Assembly: GCA_963575745.1 (NCBI GenBank)
Contig: CAUYUJ010015694.1
Span: 251,001 to 315,000 of the forward strand
Reading direction: 5' to 3'
From: Prorocentrum cordatum
Taxonomy: Eukaryota > Sar > Dinophyceae > Prorocentrales > Prorocentraceae
Length of the DNA stretch: 64,000 nucleotides
The position numbers and the translations under genes are program-made. This document shows positions 29,361-40,471 of this stretch, in pieces. The notes beneath the pieces are model-generated. The model did not search any database, was not told the origin of the DNA, and saw only the letters and a list, made by a program, of their open reading frames with translations. How positions within the stretch are numbered: position 1 is the first letter of the stretch; each line of letters starts with the position of its first letter.

Positions 29361-30129
29361 GACCAGTAGAGAACGCGCCTGTGCTGGCCGTGGCGGCGAC
29401 GGCGCCGAGGAACATCGACATGCGCGCTCATGCAACAGGAAGGGGAGGAGGTGGCGGGGCGCGGAACAAACAGGGGGGCGAGGATGGGGACAACGTAAGG
29501 AGTGGAAGGGGGGCCCGCGCCAAGGCGAGAGGAAATATACGCAGAAGAGACAGCCAGGACGCCTCACCAACCACGAGGACGACGGTGATGGTTTTTTCCA
29601 GATTCGCCCAGAGGATTCTTATGTGGGGTTTTTCCGTCGGAGTAATTATGTTTTCCCGTGTGAGAGCTCACTTGCGCCTTGGAGTGTCTCTGTGCGTGTT
29701 GGGGGGGCTCTCTCTGGAATCTCTTTGGTGGTTTTTTGGCGTGTCGGCACCCTTTGGGGGCCCTCTTTAGGGCTTTGTGGGTCGCGTGCCCCTCCAGAGG
29801 CCCGCTAGAGCTTTTTTGAGCCTTCTGGCGGTCTTCTCGGACCGCTTGTGAGTTTTAAGTTTGGCGATTCTGTAGTTGGCTTGGGACCCTGTGGGGCACA
29901 GCGGATGTCATTCCCCAATCAGAGCTTGCCTCTGTAGGGGTCCTAGCGGATTCATATGGATGGGTGAGGTGTGCCACCGATTTCCGCGGCCCGCCCGGGT
30001 GCCCAGGTGCTTGGGTGTTTTATAGCACTATAGCACTATAGTCCCATAGCCCTATAGCTTTTTAGCCCTTTAGACCTGGCCCGGCACAGAAACGGAAAGA
30101 GCGCTTCAGAAACAGAAACCGAAATTACT

Positions 30130-30375
30130 CACACCACCGTTCGTATTGCGAGCTTTGGCGTTGAGAGCTTGTTACGTCACCCCTCGCTTTTGGGAGCCTT
30201 GGTGTTCAGAGATTGTTGCGTTGCCGCCCGTTCCTGAGCCTTGGCTGGGCCTTGGTGTCAGGAACTTGTTACGTCACCGCTCTCTGTTGGGAGCCTTGGT
30301 CTTATCAGCTTGTTTACGTCACCGTTCGCTCTCGGGAGCCTTGGTGTGAAGAGCTTTTTGCGTGACCGATCGCTC
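30130..30375 (+). repeat. Tandem repeat, unit about 47-55 bp, with TTACGTCACC
   Basis: Blocks GAGCTTGTTACGTCACC, GGGAGCCTTGGTGT recur four to five times with drift. Several units contain TACGTCAC, resembling a CRE site, but its repetition is explained by the tandem unit. Confidence 0.65.
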
Positions 30376-31150
30376 TCTATTTGGCGTCTCTGGGCCTTCT
30401 TGGGAGTCCTATTGGGGCCCTTGTCGGGCCCTTTTGGAGGCCTCTTGGGAACCTCTTGGCGGCCTCTTGGGGCTTCTTGGGAGGCTCTGGGGGCCTGCTG
30501 GGAGCTTCTTGGGGCGAAAGGCTAGACTTTTCGGTTCGTGGTCCCCCTCTTGGGGCCCTCTTGGGCCGTCTTGGGCGCCTCGTGGGCCGTCTTGGCGCCC
30601 TCTTGGGCCGTTTTGGGGGCCTCTTGGGAGCCTCTTGGGCCGTCTTGGGGCGGTCTTGGGGGCCTCGTGGAGCGTCTTCAACGCAGCGAAAGCCGAAAAG
30701 CCTTGTATGCTAAAAATGTACATTTGTCACATAGGAAATAAATGATGTTCGCCTCCCGGTGGCCTCTTGGGACGCCTCTTGGGGGCCTCTTGGGGCTTCT
30801 TGGGGGGCTCTGGGGGCCTCCTGGGAGCGTCTTGGGCGAAAGGCTAGACTTTTCGGTTCGTGGTCCCCCTCTTGGGGCCGTCTTGGCGCCCTCTTGGGCC
30901 GGCTTGAGCGCCTCTTGGGCCGTCTTGGGGCGGTCTTGGGGGCCTCTTGGGCCGTCGTCAACGCCGTGAAAGCCGACAAAGCGCATATGCTAAAAATATA
31001 CGTTTTCCTTCGGAAAATATGTGATGTTGGCCTCTTGGGGCCCTCTTGGGACGCCCCTTGGGCGCCTCTTGGGGGCCTTTTGGGGACCTCTTGGGCCGTC
31101 ATGGGCGGTCTTGGGCTCTCTTGGAGCGCTCTTGGGCCGTGATAAGGGAG
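30375..31150 (+). repeat. Repeat family G (CTTGGGG-rich with conserved cores), plus orientation
   Basis: The unit consists of CTTGGG variants plus two conserved cores: GCGAAAGGCTAGACTTTTCG followed by GTTCGTGGTCCCCCTC (30514 and 30835) and GAAAGCCGA with ATATGCTAAAAAT (30690 and 30970). Spacing is 321 bp for one core and 280 bp for the other, because the number of CTTGGG copies varies. Relatives in opposite orientation fill 50870-53380. Confidence 0.8.
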
Positions 31151-31289
31151 AATCCGAAAAACATGCAAAAAACCCAGGGAAAACTTCCAAAACGGCCATT
31201 AAGACGCAAATGTTCCCCCCACGCCCCTCCCCTGGAACCCCTCCCTTTAGGGCTTCGCCCACACCAGAACGTCATCACTCGTACCTCGC

Positions 31290-31640
31290 TCTTTCCGTTA
31301 CCTATAGCCCTATAGCCCTATGGCATTATAGCTGTGTACCCCTATAGCCCCAGCCCTATAGCCCTATAGCCCAATCGCAACATAGCCCTATAGCCTTCTA
31401 GCCCTATAGCCCTATAGCCCTATAGCCCTATAGCTCTATAGCCCTATAGCCCTGTAGCCCTATAGCCCTATAGCCCTATGATCATATAGCCCTATAGCCC
31501 CATAGCCCTATGGACCTATAGCCCTACAGCCCCATAACCCCAAAGCCCCATAGCCCCATGGCCCTATAGCCCTATAGCCGTACAGCCCTATAGCCCCATG
31601 GCCCTATAGCCTATAGCCCCATAGCCCTATGGCCCTAAAA
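31290..31640 (+). repeat. CCCTATAG octamer minisatellite
   Basis: Dozens of CCCTATAG units with variants such as CCCCATAG. A shorter stretch of the same type is at 30018-30072. This is not the CCCTAAA telomere repeat. Confidence 0.9.
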
Positions 31641-33017
31641 AGATTATGATTGGGGCTTTTCTCCTGTATCATAGTACAGTAAGAGGAAAAATGCAGGAAA
31701 CACGAAACATGCAAAACAGCAGTATGTGTGTGTGTGTGTGTCGTCCCCTGACTCGGATGTAAATGAGGCATCGTGGGACCTCTTGAGGTCGATGTCGAGC
31801 ATCTTGGGCGCCTCATGGTCCCTTCTTGGAATCCATCGTGGGCAGCCCGAGGGCTATCGGGGGGGGGCCGCCACCGCGGCGCTGGGCTGCCCGACCAGCC
31901 TCGGAAGGGGGAGGCGGGGACACGTGGCCAGAATGCGCCCTGTAGACGGGGGGGGGGGGGGGGGGCGAGCCCTCGGAGGCTCTCCGAACCCTACGGCCAA
32001 GTCGCACAGCATGGATGAGCAACCCTCCAGGGCTAACCCTTGGCAACCCTGCTCCTTCGGCCCATCCTGGGCGACTCGCTGGCCAGCAACCGCTCGAAAA
32101 CGCCAGCATGGCCCTCCAAGGCCCCTGCGTCCTTACAGCGCATCCCTGTTGTGCGGTCTCGACTGTACAGGAGAGCACCTGGCATTCTGACGCGTCCCTT
32201 CCTGCGTGCCTCAGGGGTGCACGGCCGCCAGATCGACCACCACCGACATTCCCGCTCGGGCCCAGAGTCCCCCCGAGGTCTGGCCACGGATTGCGTCCCC
32301 ATACAGTCGGCCCAGATTTGCAGGTCGACCTTGCCAAGTCAAGGTTACCCTTGTGTCCTGTGTCTCGCGACATGCTTCCTACATTCCTGTGGCAATGTGG
32401 CCCTCGGAAGGGTCTTGTGTCCTCTCGCGTGTCCTGTCCAATCGAGCCCGACTGTACACTCGCGTCATGAAAAAAACACGGCGGGAGATTTTTGCCCGTT
32501 TTCGGCCTCCAGGGGCTTCGCCGAAACATTGGCCCCAGGGAAAGAAAGGGCTGGGACTTTGTGGACCCCCTGATGAAGAAAGCAAGACATCGGATGTTTG
32601 GGTCTGTGGGGGCCACCGCGCCGCAGTCGAAAAGTTTGACTCGAGGACAGACGGCATGAACGTGAACTTTCGTAGGTCCACGCGGACTTTCGAAGGCCTC
32701 GACTACACGTAAGAGTGACACTTCGCCCGAGTGACCTTTGGTGCGGAATCATCGGGACCCCTCCAATCGCTGAGCGAGGTGCGATAGCGGTTGCTTGCGC
32801 GCTTGGATGTGGCCATTTTGCGCCCCTTGGCTTCGCCCACCGGAGGGGTCTTTCTTGCCTAGGGTCACTCTTGCGAGTAGCCGAAAGTCCATGTTGAAGC
32901 AGCTTTGTTTCGTCTGAGCACCCTCTGAGTCTGGCCTCTGCCCATCCCCCTTCCGAGGCCGCCAGCCCGCCCTCCCCCGTCTTCCTCCCGCTTCGCCTCC
33001 GCTGCGCAATCAGCTTA
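31640..33017. other. No recognised gene
   Basis: Contains (TG)n at 31722-31742 and a G run at 31950-31965. Several frames of 80-170 codons exist on both strands (for example 31813-32721 minus), but none shows a domain, and the sequence is GC-rich so long open frames are expected by chance. Confidence 0.5.
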
Positions 33018-33130
33018 GCATCGCTCGGACGTGTGCACTTGTTTTCGGTGAGGACCATCGAGGAGCATCCTGCATCATCCAGCAAAAAAATGCCGAGACA
33101 TGCACGGGGAATGGACGTCCGAGCGACGGC
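33018..33130 (+). repeat. TIR family 1, copy 2
   Basis: Ends CATCGCTCGGACGT and ACGTCCGAGCGACG. Shares the ACCATCGAGGAGCATCCTG core with copy 1. Confidence 0.75.
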
Positions 33131-33474
33131 AATTTTGTCGATGGCCAGAGTTAGCGTCGCTCCGTTCGCTCGCTTCTAGGTGTACTGTGCTATGTGCTTC
33201 GCTCGACAGTGGTTGGCATGGGCGAGAGGGCCCCCTCTCAGCAAGCCCGGAGACGCCGAAACGCGACATCTACGACTGCCCAGACCATCGGACTCGGGCG
33301 TCCTCTGGGCGTCTCTGGGCCCCAGTTTCGTGCCATGGGCCCTCACGGGTTGATTTGGCCTGAGAGATGTTTCAGAAAGATGGGATCGAGGGTTCATTTG
33401 TTTCCCATATCCTTCGTATGGGTTTCTTGTTCTTAGTGTGATGCCTCGTCTTCCTCCCACCTCCCGCTTCCTCC

Positions 33475-33815
33475 AGATTCGCTTACATTCAGACACACTC
33501 AGACTCGGACACTCAACGCCCAGATTCATGCGTACTCAGACTCGTGCTCTTAGACTCACTCACACGCAGATCCACTCATTCTCAGCTGCGTTATGGTCAA
33601 CTTCACTCCCGCTCGGACGCACCATTCACACCCATGTTCGCACACTTACAAGTTGCAGACACACACACACACACACACACACATACACACTCAGACTTAT
33701 TCACACTCAAAAAAAGACTCGCGCACACTCTGGTTCATTCCCATTCAAAGCCGTTCATACGCGCCTTCGTCGTATGCAGATTCACCCCAAGTCAGTTTCA
33801 CCAGTCACACTCAGA
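33475..33815 (-). repeat. CACTCAGACTC-type degenerate repeat and CA microsatellite
   Basis: Reverse-orientation relative of the GAGTCTGAGTG repeat at 16040-16370; a (CA)n run is at 33658-33690. Confidence 0.75.
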
Positions 33816-33824
33816 CTCGCTTGC

Positions 33825-35220
33825 CCATGATCTCCGCGATGCAGCGGGGGAGCCGCGAGGGTGTAGATCACGGGCCCGTTCGCGCCCAGATTGTGTGGCT
33901 GTCTCGAGCGATTCGCTTGATTGATGTGGTAGGCGTGTCTCTTTTCAGGTTCGTTTGCTCACCGCGACGTAGAATGAATAGCACTCGGGCACCCAAGGGG
34001 AAGCCGCCAGGGGAAATATTATAGGCCCGTTCGCGCCCAGCTTGTGGGAATGATTCGAGCGAGTCGCTTGTTTTGAAGAATCAGGCGTGTCTTTTTCAGG
34101 ACAGTGTGATCATCGCGATGTAACGCGGTTAGCACTTGGGAGTCCCCCAAGGGCGAAGCCGCCAGGGGTCGCGATGCAGCAGGCATCCCGTTTGGGCTCC
34201 GCACCGCCCAGATTTTGAGAACGTCTCGAGTTGTTCGTTTTCCTGTCGGAGATAGACGCATCTCATCCTCCTCCTCCTCCTCCTCTTCCTCCTCCTCCTC
34301 CTCCTCCTCCTCCCTGCTCCTCCTCCCTGCTCCTGCTCCTGCTCCTGCTCCTCCTCCCCGGAGTCCAAGCACTTCTTTGGTCTGCGGCTGCCTGACTCGA
34401 GCAGAGCTCGAGCGACGGAGGGGCGCTCCCGAAGCGAACTGAGGCACAAAATGTCTGTGTGACCAGCGTGGTGTAGCTGGCACTTGAGCACTCCGAGGGG
34501 GAAGCCGCCATGGGTCTTGGTATCGCTCGGACGTGTGCTTTTTTCTCGGCGGTGATTATGAAGGAGTATCCTGGATCATCCCGCGAAAAAACCGCGCACG
34601 AAACCGAAAACAAGCACAGGGAATGGACGTCCGAGCGATGGCGAGGGGTGTATCACGGGCCTGTTCTCGCCCAGATTGTGGAGATGTCCGCGTGGTCATC
34701 GCGATGTCGCAGGCCCGGCACGTGGGGGGTGAGCCGCCAGGCTGTACAACAGACCCGTTCTTGCCCAGATGTTGTGAATGTCTCGAGCGACTCGCGTGTT
34801 TGGGGGAGCCAGGCGTGTCTCTTCTCAGAGTCGCGTGAACATCGCCATACGTAACGGGCAGTGCACTTGGTCACCAGTGGGTATGTCACGGGCCTGTTCC
34901 GGCCCACGTTGTAGGGATGCCTCGAGCGGTCCGCTTGGTTTTTGGAGGCAGACGTGTCTCGTTTCATCTCGTTTCAGGTCCGCGTGACCATCGCGATGCA
35001 GCAGGCATTGCATTTGGGCACCCCGAGGGGGGAGCCGCCAGGATCTCACGGGCCCGTTCGCGCTCGGACTGTGGCGGTGTATTGATTTGCCCGCTTGTCT
35101 GGGGAGCCAGACGTGTCCTTTCTCGGGGTCGCGTGGCCACCGCCATGCAGCAGGCACAGCATTTGGGCATCCCACGAGGGAGCCGCCAGAGGGTACATCA
35201 TGGGCCGCATATGCTGCATA
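33825..35220 (-). repeat. Degenerate tandem array family T (minus orientation), interrupted by a TIR family 1 copy and a CTC tract
   Basis: At least six units share CACGGGCCCGTTCGCGCCCAG, CTCGAGCGA.TCGCTTG, GGCGTGTCTCTTTTCAG, ACCATCGCGATGCAGCAGGC and GGGCACCC...GGG.AGCCGCCAG. Read on the other strand these give GGCGGCTCC..GGGGTGCCC, the signature of the array at 16950-17650. A CTC tract (34264-34372) and a TIR family 1 element (34521-34641) lie inside. Confidence 0.68.
34521..34641 (+). repeat. TIR family 1, copy 3
   Basis: Perfect 13-bp inverted ends ATCGCTCGGACGT and ACGTCCGAGCGAT. It is inserted within a tandem array unit, so it is younger than that unit. Confidence 0.82.
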
Positions 35221-35575
35221 TTTTGCAGTACGATGTTGCATGTGTTTCGCGGCGTCGTATCTCAAGGTACCCTTTTTGTGCCCAGACCTTGGTTAACATG
35301 ATTTCCCTCTCGGGGACCCGGAATCCATTGAGATGTGGCCCAAGATTTTGTTTGCGGGAGCTTGGCGGTCGCGAAGGTTCGGGGAATGCCAACTAATTAT
35401 CCACCAGTCCTGGCCAGCCCAATGTTGGGCTCGGGATCAACGTCTTCGCTTTCCTGGCGTAGCCAGGACCTGCCTAATTGACTGGACACTTGACGCTATG
35501 TTGGTTCGGAAACTTCCAGATGCCTTCGAAGATCTCCAGACATCGCAGAAAAGACCCCCACGAATCCCCTCTTAG

Positions 35576-35704
35576 GTCACGACCTTGTGCTTGCACCCTC
35601 ACCACTGGTTCTACGTCCACGGAGTCCGCGTCCACAACAAGGCGGGATGCTTCATGGGCGGTACCGCGGTGACGATGGCCGACGGGACACGGCGGCAGCT
35701 CCAG
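35576..35704 (+). CDS. Hint gene B, exon joining the end of one Hint domain to the start of the next
   Basis: Forty-three codons in one open frame: HHWFYVHGVRVHNKAG is the C-terminal Hint block (ends in HN, the residues needed for C-terminal cleavage), followed immediately by GCFMGGTAVTMADGTRRQLQ, the start of a new Hint domain with its catalytic Cys. The acceptor is AG 35574-35575. The donor is GA at 35705 (CAG then GATTTC). Joining to 39080 gives RRQLQ plus DVAVGDRVASWDEE, a perfect Hint block. This exon is direct evidence of tandem Hint domains in one protein. Confidence 0.78.
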
Positions 35705-37255
35705 GATTTCCTCGTCTTCAACTTGCTCATCCTCCTCCCTGACCACTTACCCTCAGTCTCCCACATCCCTCATCTTCCTCCCGGTCCTTATCCTCCCGTC
35801 TGCTCGCGATGCACCCGAAGGAAGGGGCCTCGGAGCTGCCAGCGTGCGCATGTGGACCCCCGGTCCTGCGCGCGGAGCTCAGGAGGGCGGCAGAGCGGCC
35901 AGCCGAGCGTGCGCGCCGGAGGGGTCGTGCCCTGGCCGCGAGGGGCGAGGGGCGGGGCAGGCAGAAGATGAGGCAGAGCACCCCATGGGGCGAGCGAGCT
36001 GGCGATACCCTCCGCCGCGGCCATCTGCAGAATCGATTGGGACGGGCCAGGGGCGGGGCGGGGTGGTGATGCCGGGGGAGAGGTCTCGCCGTCAGCGCAG
36101 CCATTCACTCGCTGCGCCGGAAGGCGGGCTGTTTGCAGCCCATGCTCGGGCGGGCCAGGACAGGGATAGAACCGTTCCAGAACGTGCTGGAACGGTCTCA
36201 GAAGGTGTCCGACCGCTCTGGGCAGGCCGCGGTGCCCGATGCGCCTTCCAGAACCGCCGCACCTCAGAGATCCCCGATTATCGCTGTCCGATGTTGCCCC
36301 TGTCCTGGCTTCGTCCTACGCTGCGCTCTGGCTCTCGCCGTGGTGACGTCGCCCAGCCGCTGGAGGGCAGAGGCGCCGGCAGAAACGGCTGCTGCGCCTC
36401 GCGAGGTGCCGGCGCTGGGGCGGCAGGGCCCACGGGCAGCCCAGCCCGGCACGCTGGAGCCGGCGCCCTTCGACCTCGACTTCTCTCATGGGGCATTGGA
36501 GGGGGGGAGGGGGACGGGGGAATCGGAGGGGGGGAGGGGGGGGGCTGGGGTTTTCCACTCGCTCGTCGAGTCGGCTGCGCTCTCGCTCGACTCCGCCGGC
36601 GTGACTTCTGGGTGCGGGCTCACAGGGGTCCCCCCGGCACAGGCTTGCGCGCGTGGATTCGGCCCCCCGCGGCGCCCGAAAGCCGCGCACCAAAGGTCAC
36701 TCTTGCCCAGAGTCGCTCTGGCAAATAGCCGAAAATGTCGAGGGGGGGCCAGTCGAGACACCAGCGGCCTTCCCTGGCGTTTTTCGTCCATTCTCGGGCC
36801 TCCTGGAGGCTGCTCGTCGCCACGGGTGGATCCGCGTCGAAAGAACTGATCAGGATGGACCCCAGGAGGGTTCCAGGGGCTGGGCGGGAGAGCCCCCGTT
36901 GTCTCAGTTGGCTTTCCCCCGAATCTCGAGGTGGTTGCGAATACTTCCGGTCCGCGCTTGGCCGGAAGACGTGGCTGGCATCTTCAGCTATGCGGGCCGG
37001 TTTCGCCCGTCGGAGCGTGCTCCGTCGTATCCTCCGAGCTTGCCTGTTTCCCTCGAGTTTCGTAGATCCTGTGGGCGGCGTCGAGGAGCGGGCGAAGTTG
37101 TCCAAGAAGGAGGTCGCCAAGCGCGCGATCGAGGCGCGGGCCCTGGCGGTAGCAGACCCCCGCAGGCGGAGGCGCGCAGGGTTCCACGGCCCCTCGTGGT
37201 CACGATGGCTGCGATGGAGCTGCGCGTGACGGATTCGGCGGACCTGGCCTCAAGT

Positions 37256-37414
37256 TTAAGTCGGGCGAGTCCCTCTACAGGGGGAACATTCAAAAATTGT
37301 CAAGAAATAGTCTAGGGACTATTTTTTCCAATTTTTTGAGTATGTTTGGGGTATTTGTTGGCTATTTGTTATTTTTCGTCCAAAATCCTCCTGTAGGGGG
37401 ACAGGCCCGACTGA
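37256..37414 (+). repeat. TIR element (159 bp) with an extra half copy
   Basis: The left end TTAAGTCGGGCGAGTCCCTC and the complement of the right end (TTCAGTCGGGCCTGTCCCCC) pair, as do CTACAGGGGG and CCTGTAGGGGG. The interior is AT-rich. A third arm, TTAAGTCGGGCATGTCGCTC, follows at 37418 and reads on to AGTCCAAAAATAGTCT, which resembles the start of the interior, so a second element may have been truncated here. Confidence 0.7.
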
Positions 37415-37515
37415 ACGTTAAGTCGGGCATGTCGCTCTACAGGAGGGATAGTCAAGAATAGTCCAAAAATAGTCTGGGGACGATGCTTCTGCTGTTTGAA
37501 CCATTTTCGATGATG

Positions 37516-37704
37516 TTTTTACTCTTTGCCATGTCGGATTCTGCGGACCTGGCGAGCCTTCGTTTGGCCGCATGGCTCAGATTTGTGAACGTGTATGCCG
37601 CCCTGAGGGCAGACGGTGCGAATTTGGTCAGGAGGACGAGGGAGAGGGTGGCCAGAAGTTCAGGCTTGGCTGCCAAGCTCAGGGAGAGGGACCCGTGGAA
37701 GTGA
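37516..37704 (+). CDS. Possible exon or small hypothetical ORF
   Basis: Sixty-two codons (RLAAWLRFVNVYAALRADGA core) ending TGA 37702-37704. The segment CGGATTCTGCGGACCTGGC at 37535 is repeated with one mismatch upstream of the TIR element at 37230 (CGGATTCGGCGGACCTGGC), where it follows ATGGCTGCGATGGAGC. No family recognised. It could be an exon of an unrelated gene or chance. Confidence 0.25.
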   Translation, partial: FLLFAMSDSADLASLRLAAWLRFVNVYAALRADGANLVRRTRERVARSSGLAAKLRERDPWK

Positions 37705-39079
37705 AGCCCCGTGGACTTGCTAATGCAGGAGCGGGCGGAGGGGAGAAGGCCTGCCACACTCGAGTGCAAGGCTCTCGGCCGCTCCTGGGGCGCGTTGGTT
37801 GCAATGACGGTGAGTTGGCTGCCCTTCTGGGCGGACTGGGTGCTTGACACTGCAGGTTCAAAAAGGGCACGTCGCACAGCCTGAGTTTGACGATGGCTTA
37901 CGTCGCGTGCAGTTGACGTCTCAGCTGGGGACGTGCTGAGGCAGTGCTATTGGGTCGCTGCTTCGGCAAGGGCGGTACAGCGCTGCATAGTGCAGCATCG
38001 GCAGTCACCTTTCTCGATTGGGGTTGCGGATCTGATTCGCAGTGTCTTTTCACTTGGCTCGTGATGCGAATAGGCGCTTCGCACGGGGAGGCGTGGCTTC
38101 CTGGAGTGCCAGTGGAGCGGCGACCGGGCGTCGCCCAAAAGAGAAACGTTATCGTACGTCACGCATGGCGGAAAACCATCTATGTCCAACAACGGGTGCG
38201 TCCAGCTAACAGGAACAGGTCAGATGTAGCGACCACACGCAGATCTTTTCCTCGTTGCGGTCATTGCGGAATCCGCACCTCCGGCTCGAGATTTCCGCAG
38301 CCCATCACATCTTCCTTCGGCGTAAACGAATTTAGTACGGAAAGATTGGTTAGGACGCCCAGCAGCAGTTTCTGCTCATCTTGAACAGGGCTCGCTGTCC
38401 GCCTGCCCAATGGCGGCCGCTCTCAGTTTTGGACAACATTTGTTGTTCCGCGTCGTCCCCATTTTTTCAATACACGTTTCGGCGTCCAAATTCGTACCAT
38501 TGACGCGATGATTCCAGAGGGAGGCGTGGCAGTTTGGAGCGCCAGATTTGCGGCGAGCCAGCGCCGCAGAAGAAATGGGCGACGCTCGGAGATACGACCG
38601 TACGTACTGAACAGTCGTGCACAGATGCAGTGACCCCGTGCTCTGATGTAGTGACTCTCCATCGCCCTCTCCTCCTCCCGCCTCCTCCATCCACCCGTCT
38701 AGCCTTGGGGTCAGCATCCCAGGCGTTTTGGATCCTAACTTAGGGACAGTCGATGGGCCTTCTAAAAAGTGGACGAACCAGGCCCCACAAGAGCGCTGTC
38801 TTCTCTTTTCCTCCATCAGCCCTCCTTCCCTCCCGCCTCCCTTTCCCCCCTCCCTCGGCATCGTCTAACCGATCCCCCATCCATGTTGGGCCATGGTATC
38901 TCAGCCCCGCCAGGTCACCCGCCTGGGTGGGGGCAGGCCCCGCGAATCCCGGAGGGAGCAGCATACATCCTCACCTGGGATGGTAAGTCGGCCGGTGGGG
39001 CCAAGGCCATGCCAGTGGGGACAGGGATCGGTTAAACGATGCTCATCTCCTCCCTCCGTGCTCCTCGCGCCTCGCTCAG

Positions 39080-39177
39080 GACGTCGCCGTGGGGGACCGG
39101 GTCGCCTCCTGGGACGAGGAGGCGCAGCAGCCGGCCGCGTCCACGGTGCGCGCGGTGCCGACCTACCGGCGCAGCAG
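39080..39177 (+). CDS. Hint gene B, middle exon
   Basis: Begins after CTCAG with DVAVGDRVASWDEEAQQPAA and continues STVRAVPTYRRS, aligned to the GDLVASWDEELRRPAAS and AVRAVPEFDRD stretch of gene A. The exon ends AGCAG at 39177 with a GC donor (GCCCGC). Joining to 44083 gives YRRSRDELVEISLP, matching DRDRAELVEISLP in gene A, where there is no intron. Confidence 0.75.
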
Positions 39178-39243
39178 GCCCGCCTTCCGTTGTTGTTTTG
39201 CTCTTCGAAGAAGAACAACGGCATGAGCATAGCTTGTCCTCGT

Positions 39244-39309
39244 TCTGCGCGGACTTCTTGGATCGGCGTTGGGAGGGGAATCCAGCACCGATCTCAGAAA
39301 TCCGCGAGA
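39244..39309 (+). repeat. TIR family 3, copy 2 (short)
   Basis: CTGCGCGGACTTCTTGGATC and the downstream AGCACCGATCTCAGAAATCC are inverted with mismatches; the core matches 19055-19167 but the middle is deleted. Confidence 0.55.
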
Positions 39310-39549
39310 ATCTCAGAACGCGTATGTTGATACAGTTTTTCTGTATCTGATTTCCTCCCTGCTTTCTCACCCACATCACCCTCGCACTCTCGTCCCTCGT
39401 GCTTCCCGCCCTTTCCTCTATGTCCACGCCCTCCGCGTCGTCCTTCCTTCCCGCGCCGCCTCCTGGGGCCGCTCAGGCGCCAGCTTTCTGGCATCGCTGA
39501 TGGAAGATGTTTTGACATCGGCGCCCTAGAGCCCCTATTCCACATCATT

Positions 39550-39830
39550 ACGACCTCCTCCATCCTCGTCCTTCATCCTCCCGTTCATCTCCCTCCCTAG
39601 GCAGCAGAATCCTCACCCCATTATCATCCTTCCCCATTTGTCCTCCTCCCCACCTCCTCCCTCCTCATTCCTCGTCAGCCTTCCCCGCTCTTCACCCTCC
39701 ACCGGACCCCTTCCTTCATCAGTCCCTTCCTCCCCTCGTCCCTCATCCCACGCCTGCTTCCCGACCATCCCCCTCATTATCCTCATCCTTCGACATCTCC
39801 CTCGTCGTGCCTCTCCGTCAGCCTCCTCGA
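39550..39830. repeat. Pyrimidine-rich CTCCCTCCT stretch
   Basis: Imperfect CTCC/TCAT-rich sequence with no coding signal. 39850-40260 shows no recognised feature. Confidence 0.6.
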
Positions 39831-40269
39831 CGATCTGCAATCTCCTCCCTGTCGTCCATCTTGGGGTAGCCAAAAGGTACCAATACTGCTACTCCCCGGA
39901 CCTCATCCTGGGTGCGTTCTGACCAGGATTCTTGACACTTCGCGTATCCCCACCCATTGCAGCCTGCCAACGCTTCCGCCTCCTGGCGTTAATTCTTTGA
40001 CCGACGGTCCTTCGGGCCACCCTGGTGCTGTCGCTCACGCAGACGTCCGGGGCTTCGCCCTTGCAATTATCAATTCCACCTCGGCCGGCGGTCCTTTGGC
40101 TGCGGCCACCCTGGTGCTCACGCAGTTGTCCGGGGTTCGGGCCCCTGCGTTAATTCCTCGGCTTCCGACCCGGGTCGTCGTTTGTCCCGATCTCCTGGTG
40201 CTTCCGACGCCATGCACACCTGCACGCTGGCAGTTCGGCTCAGTCTCAGTCGCCCTTGCCACCCGCCGG

Positions 40270-40427
40270 TCCGCCGCTGGGTTGCCGCGTGAGGCCTCGG
40301 GTAGTCGCGTTAGGCGTGGCCTGCCCCCGCTGCCTTCGTTTAATTCGTCGCTGCGTAGCCCGCTTTGACCTGACTCGCCGCCGGCGCGCTCGCCCGCGGC
40401 CGCTGACTAAAAAGTGTCCCCACCCAT
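40270..40427 (+). repeat. Dispersed repeat P, copy 1
   Basis: Shares GCCGCGTGAGGC, TTCGTC..TGCG, CCCGCT.TGAC, GCGGCCGCTGACT and the end TCCCCACCCA with the next copy. Confidence 0.65.
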
Positions 40428-40471
40428 GCTTCCCACCAGTTGCCGTCAGCCCCCTTCCACTCGCCGGCCTT

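Larger units (their letters stand above)
35705..39079 (+). other. Intron of Hint gene B (GA-AG, about 3.4 kb)
   Basis: Bounded by CCAG/GA and CTCAG/GAC, so AGGA is repeated at both borders. The contents are GC-rich sequence with no recognised domain (35805-37250), a TIR element (37256-37414), an open stretch at 37516-37704 and unassigned sequence to 39079. Confidence 0.62.

Noticed and set aside
30130-30375. Cluster of CRE-like TACGTCAC promoter sites
   Set aside because: The motif recurs because it is part of a tandem unit; no gene follows downstream.
30375-31150. Overlapping frames of Gly/Leu/Trp/Ser type such as LLGRLGALLG
   Set aside because: Read-through of CTTGGGG repeats; equally open on both strands and in several frames.
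31290-31640. Telomere or subtelomere
   Set aside because: The unit is CCCTATAG, not CCCTAAA, and sequence with other repeats continues on both sides.
31813-32721. 302-codon frame on the minus strand
   Set aside because: No recognisable motif, frames of similar length overlap on the other strand, and GC-rich DNA gives long frames by chance.
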